From Flavobacteriaceae bacterium (GTDB lineage: Bacteria; Bacteroidota; Bacteroidia; Flavobacteriales; Flavobacteriaceae), in assembly GCA_947377425.1 (NCBI GenBank), contig CANCFZ010000012.1, forward strand, positions 1-22,292: DNA of 22,292 nucleotides, in the 5' to 3' direction. Under the pieces are notes generated by a model. The model was given only the letters and a program-made list of their open reading frames with translations, was not told where the DNA came from and searched no databases. Below, piece by piece: positions 21,023-22,292 of the stretch (its first letter is position 1; each line of letters opens with the position of its first letter). Both the position numbers and the translations under genes were made by a program.

Positions 21023-22292
21023 ATGAAAAATCTTGACAAAACAAAGGAGCAACTTATAAAAGAGTTAGAAGAGTTAAAGTTAGAAAATGATTTTTTAAAA
21101 AAATCTTTTGAAAAGGACATCCATAATTGTACACAAATAAAACAAGCTCTAAGAGAAAGTGAACATTTTCTATTAGAAACACAAGCTATTGCAAATTTAG
21201 GCACTTATACTTGGGATATTATTTCCGGAAAATGGAAGAGTTCTACAATTTTAGACGAAATTTTTGGAATTGATATAAATTATGAAAGAAACTTAGATGG
21301 ATGGTTAAATCTTATACATCACGATTTTAGAGCTTTAATGGATGATTATGTTAAAAATGAAGTTTTGGGTAAAAATCAAAAATTCAATAAAATATATAAA
21401 ATAATCAACCAACGTAGCGGAATGGATTATTGGGTTCACGGAAAAGGAGAACTCCTACTTAATAATAATCAACAACCTATAAAATTAATAGGTACAATAA
21501 GCAATATTAATGACCAAAAACAGATTGAAGAAAAACTACTAAAATTATCACAAGCAGTTGAACAAAGTCCAATATCAATCGTAATCACTAATACCGATGG
21601 AACAATTCAATATGTGAATCCAAAATTTGTTGAAGTTACCGGATATGCTGTTGAAGAAGTAATTGGACAAAATCCACGAATGTTAAAATCAGGCTATACG
21701 ACGCCAGATGAATATCAAAATTTATGGAAAACTATTTCTGCTGGAGATGAATGGCATGGTGAATTTCATAATAGAAGAAAAAATGGCGACCTCTATTGGG
21801 AATCAGCAACTATCTCGCCTATAATTAATTCTGAAGGAATAACGACACATTTTATTGCAATAAAAGAGGATATTACTTATAAAAAAAATTCGGAACTTTT
21901 ATTGCAACAAAAAAATCACGAAATTGAAATTCAAAACGAAGAGTTAATTATAGCAAAAAATCATGCCGAAGAAAGTGACCGACTAAAATCGGCTTTTCTA
22001 GCAAATATGAGCCATGAAATTCGTACTCCAATGAATGGTATTCTTGGTTTTGTAGGATTACTTAAAGAACCGATGCTCACAGGTGAACAACAAAATGAAT
22101 ACATAGACATTATTGAAAAAAGCGGCGTTAGAATGTTAAATATAATCAATGATATTATTGATATTTCTAAAATTGAAGCTGGCTTAATTAAAGTTAATAT
22201 TACTTCGTCTAACATCAACGAACAAATTGAATATGTATATACCTTCTTTAGACCTGAAGTAGAAGCTAAAGGAATGAAATTATCTTGTTTTA
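21023..22292 (+). CDS. PAS-PAS sensor histidine kinase, truncated by window end (at least 423 aa)
   Basis: Open from the ATG at 21023 to the last base; no stop is reached. The visible part has an N-terminal coiled coil (1-45), a first PAS/PAC (about 50-170; NLGTYTWDI, GTISNINDQK), a second PAS/PAC (about 178-295; ITNTDGTIQYVNPKF, YWESATISPI, FIAIKEDIT), then the HisKA domain with H331 in FLANMSHEIRTPMNGI and the start of the linker to the ATPase domain (ISKIEAG). SHEIRTPMNGI is frequent in hybrid kinases, so a C-terminal receiver domain may follow outside the window. The second PAS is of the same Aer/NifL-like type as in the kinase at 2072-3577. No membrane segment is seen. Confidence 0.88.
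   Translation, partial: MKNLDKTKEQLIKELEELKLENDFLKKSFEKDIHNCTQIKQALRESEHFLLETQAIANLGTYTWDIISGKWKSSTILDEIFGIDINYERNLDGWLNLIHHDFRALMDDYVKNEVLGKNQKFNKIYKIINQRSGMDYWVHGKGELLLNNNQQPIKLIGTISNINDQKQIEEKLLKLSQAVEQSPISIVITNTDGTIQYVNPKFVEVTGYAVEEVIGQNPRMLKSGYTTPDEYQNLWKTISAGDEWHGEFHNRRKNGDLYWESATISPIINSEGITTHFIAIKEDITYKKNSELLLQQKNHEIEIQNEELIIAKNHAEESDRLKSAFLANMSHEIRTPMNGILGFVGLLKEPMLTGEQQNEYIDIIEKSGVRMLNIINDIIDISKIEAGLIKVNITSSNINEQIEYVYTFFRPEVEAKGMKLSCF

Noticed and set aside
1..22292. tRNA, rRNA, CRISPR, insertion sequence, prophage or toxin-antitoxin genes
   Set aside because: I looked for cloverleaf-like sequence, regularly spaced repeats, transposase or integrase motifs and antitoxin/toxin pairs and found none. 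The three small paralogues do not resemble a toxin-antitoxin pair, as they are all one family.

Overview
The window is AT-rich and comes from a Bacteroidota genome, most likely a Flavobacterium-like member of the Flavobacteriaceae. The evidence is the base composition and codon use, the protein families present, and the promoters. At least seven genes carry an exact TAnnTTTG -7 element, the Bacteroidota type, with little or no Shine-Dalgarno signal. I see no tRNA, rRNA, CRISPR array, insertion sequence or phage gene. It reads as chromosomal backbone with some lineage-specific genes, and no gene-free stretch exceeds 300 bases.

Layout. 1-1860: a VLCAD-like acyl-CoA dehydrogenase (beta-oxidation) ending at a strong terminator. 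1990-3970: a two-component pair, a kinase with two nearly identical PAS domains overlapping a single-domain response regulator by 4 bases. 4058-6611: Cu/Zn superoxide dismutase lipoprotein (sodC), a YdeI/OmdA-family protein and a LETM1-like protein. 6608-9340, minus strand: a small exported protein of unknown function, a SulP anion transporter and a beta-carbonic anhydrase, arranged as a bicarbonate uptake/hydration cluster. 9471-10440: oxyR. 10451-11459, minus strand: three tandem paralogous genes for 65-73 aa proteins of unknown function. 11577-13187, minus strand: a tight operon of a DUF4920 lipoprotein, a cytochrome c'-like lipoprotein and mnmD. 13472-14539: ilvE, ending in a terminator shared with the convergent PLP enzyme at 14620-16107. 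16197-17771, minus strand: an S41 peptidase lipoprotein, divergent from selO (17922-19487). 19616-22292: two PAS histidine kinases, the second cut off by the window edge.

Two loose themes appear. One is oxidative stress and redox control: SodC, OxyR with both redox cysteines, SelO, and the heme lipoprotein. The other is signal sensing: three PAS kinases and one response regulator. The least explained items are the three-gene small-protein array with partly duplicated leaders, the small exported protein beside SulP and carbonic anhydrase, and several perfect palindromes in promoter or leader regions. I did not find an obviously new defence or mobile system. The small-protein array is the best candidate for undescribed biology.
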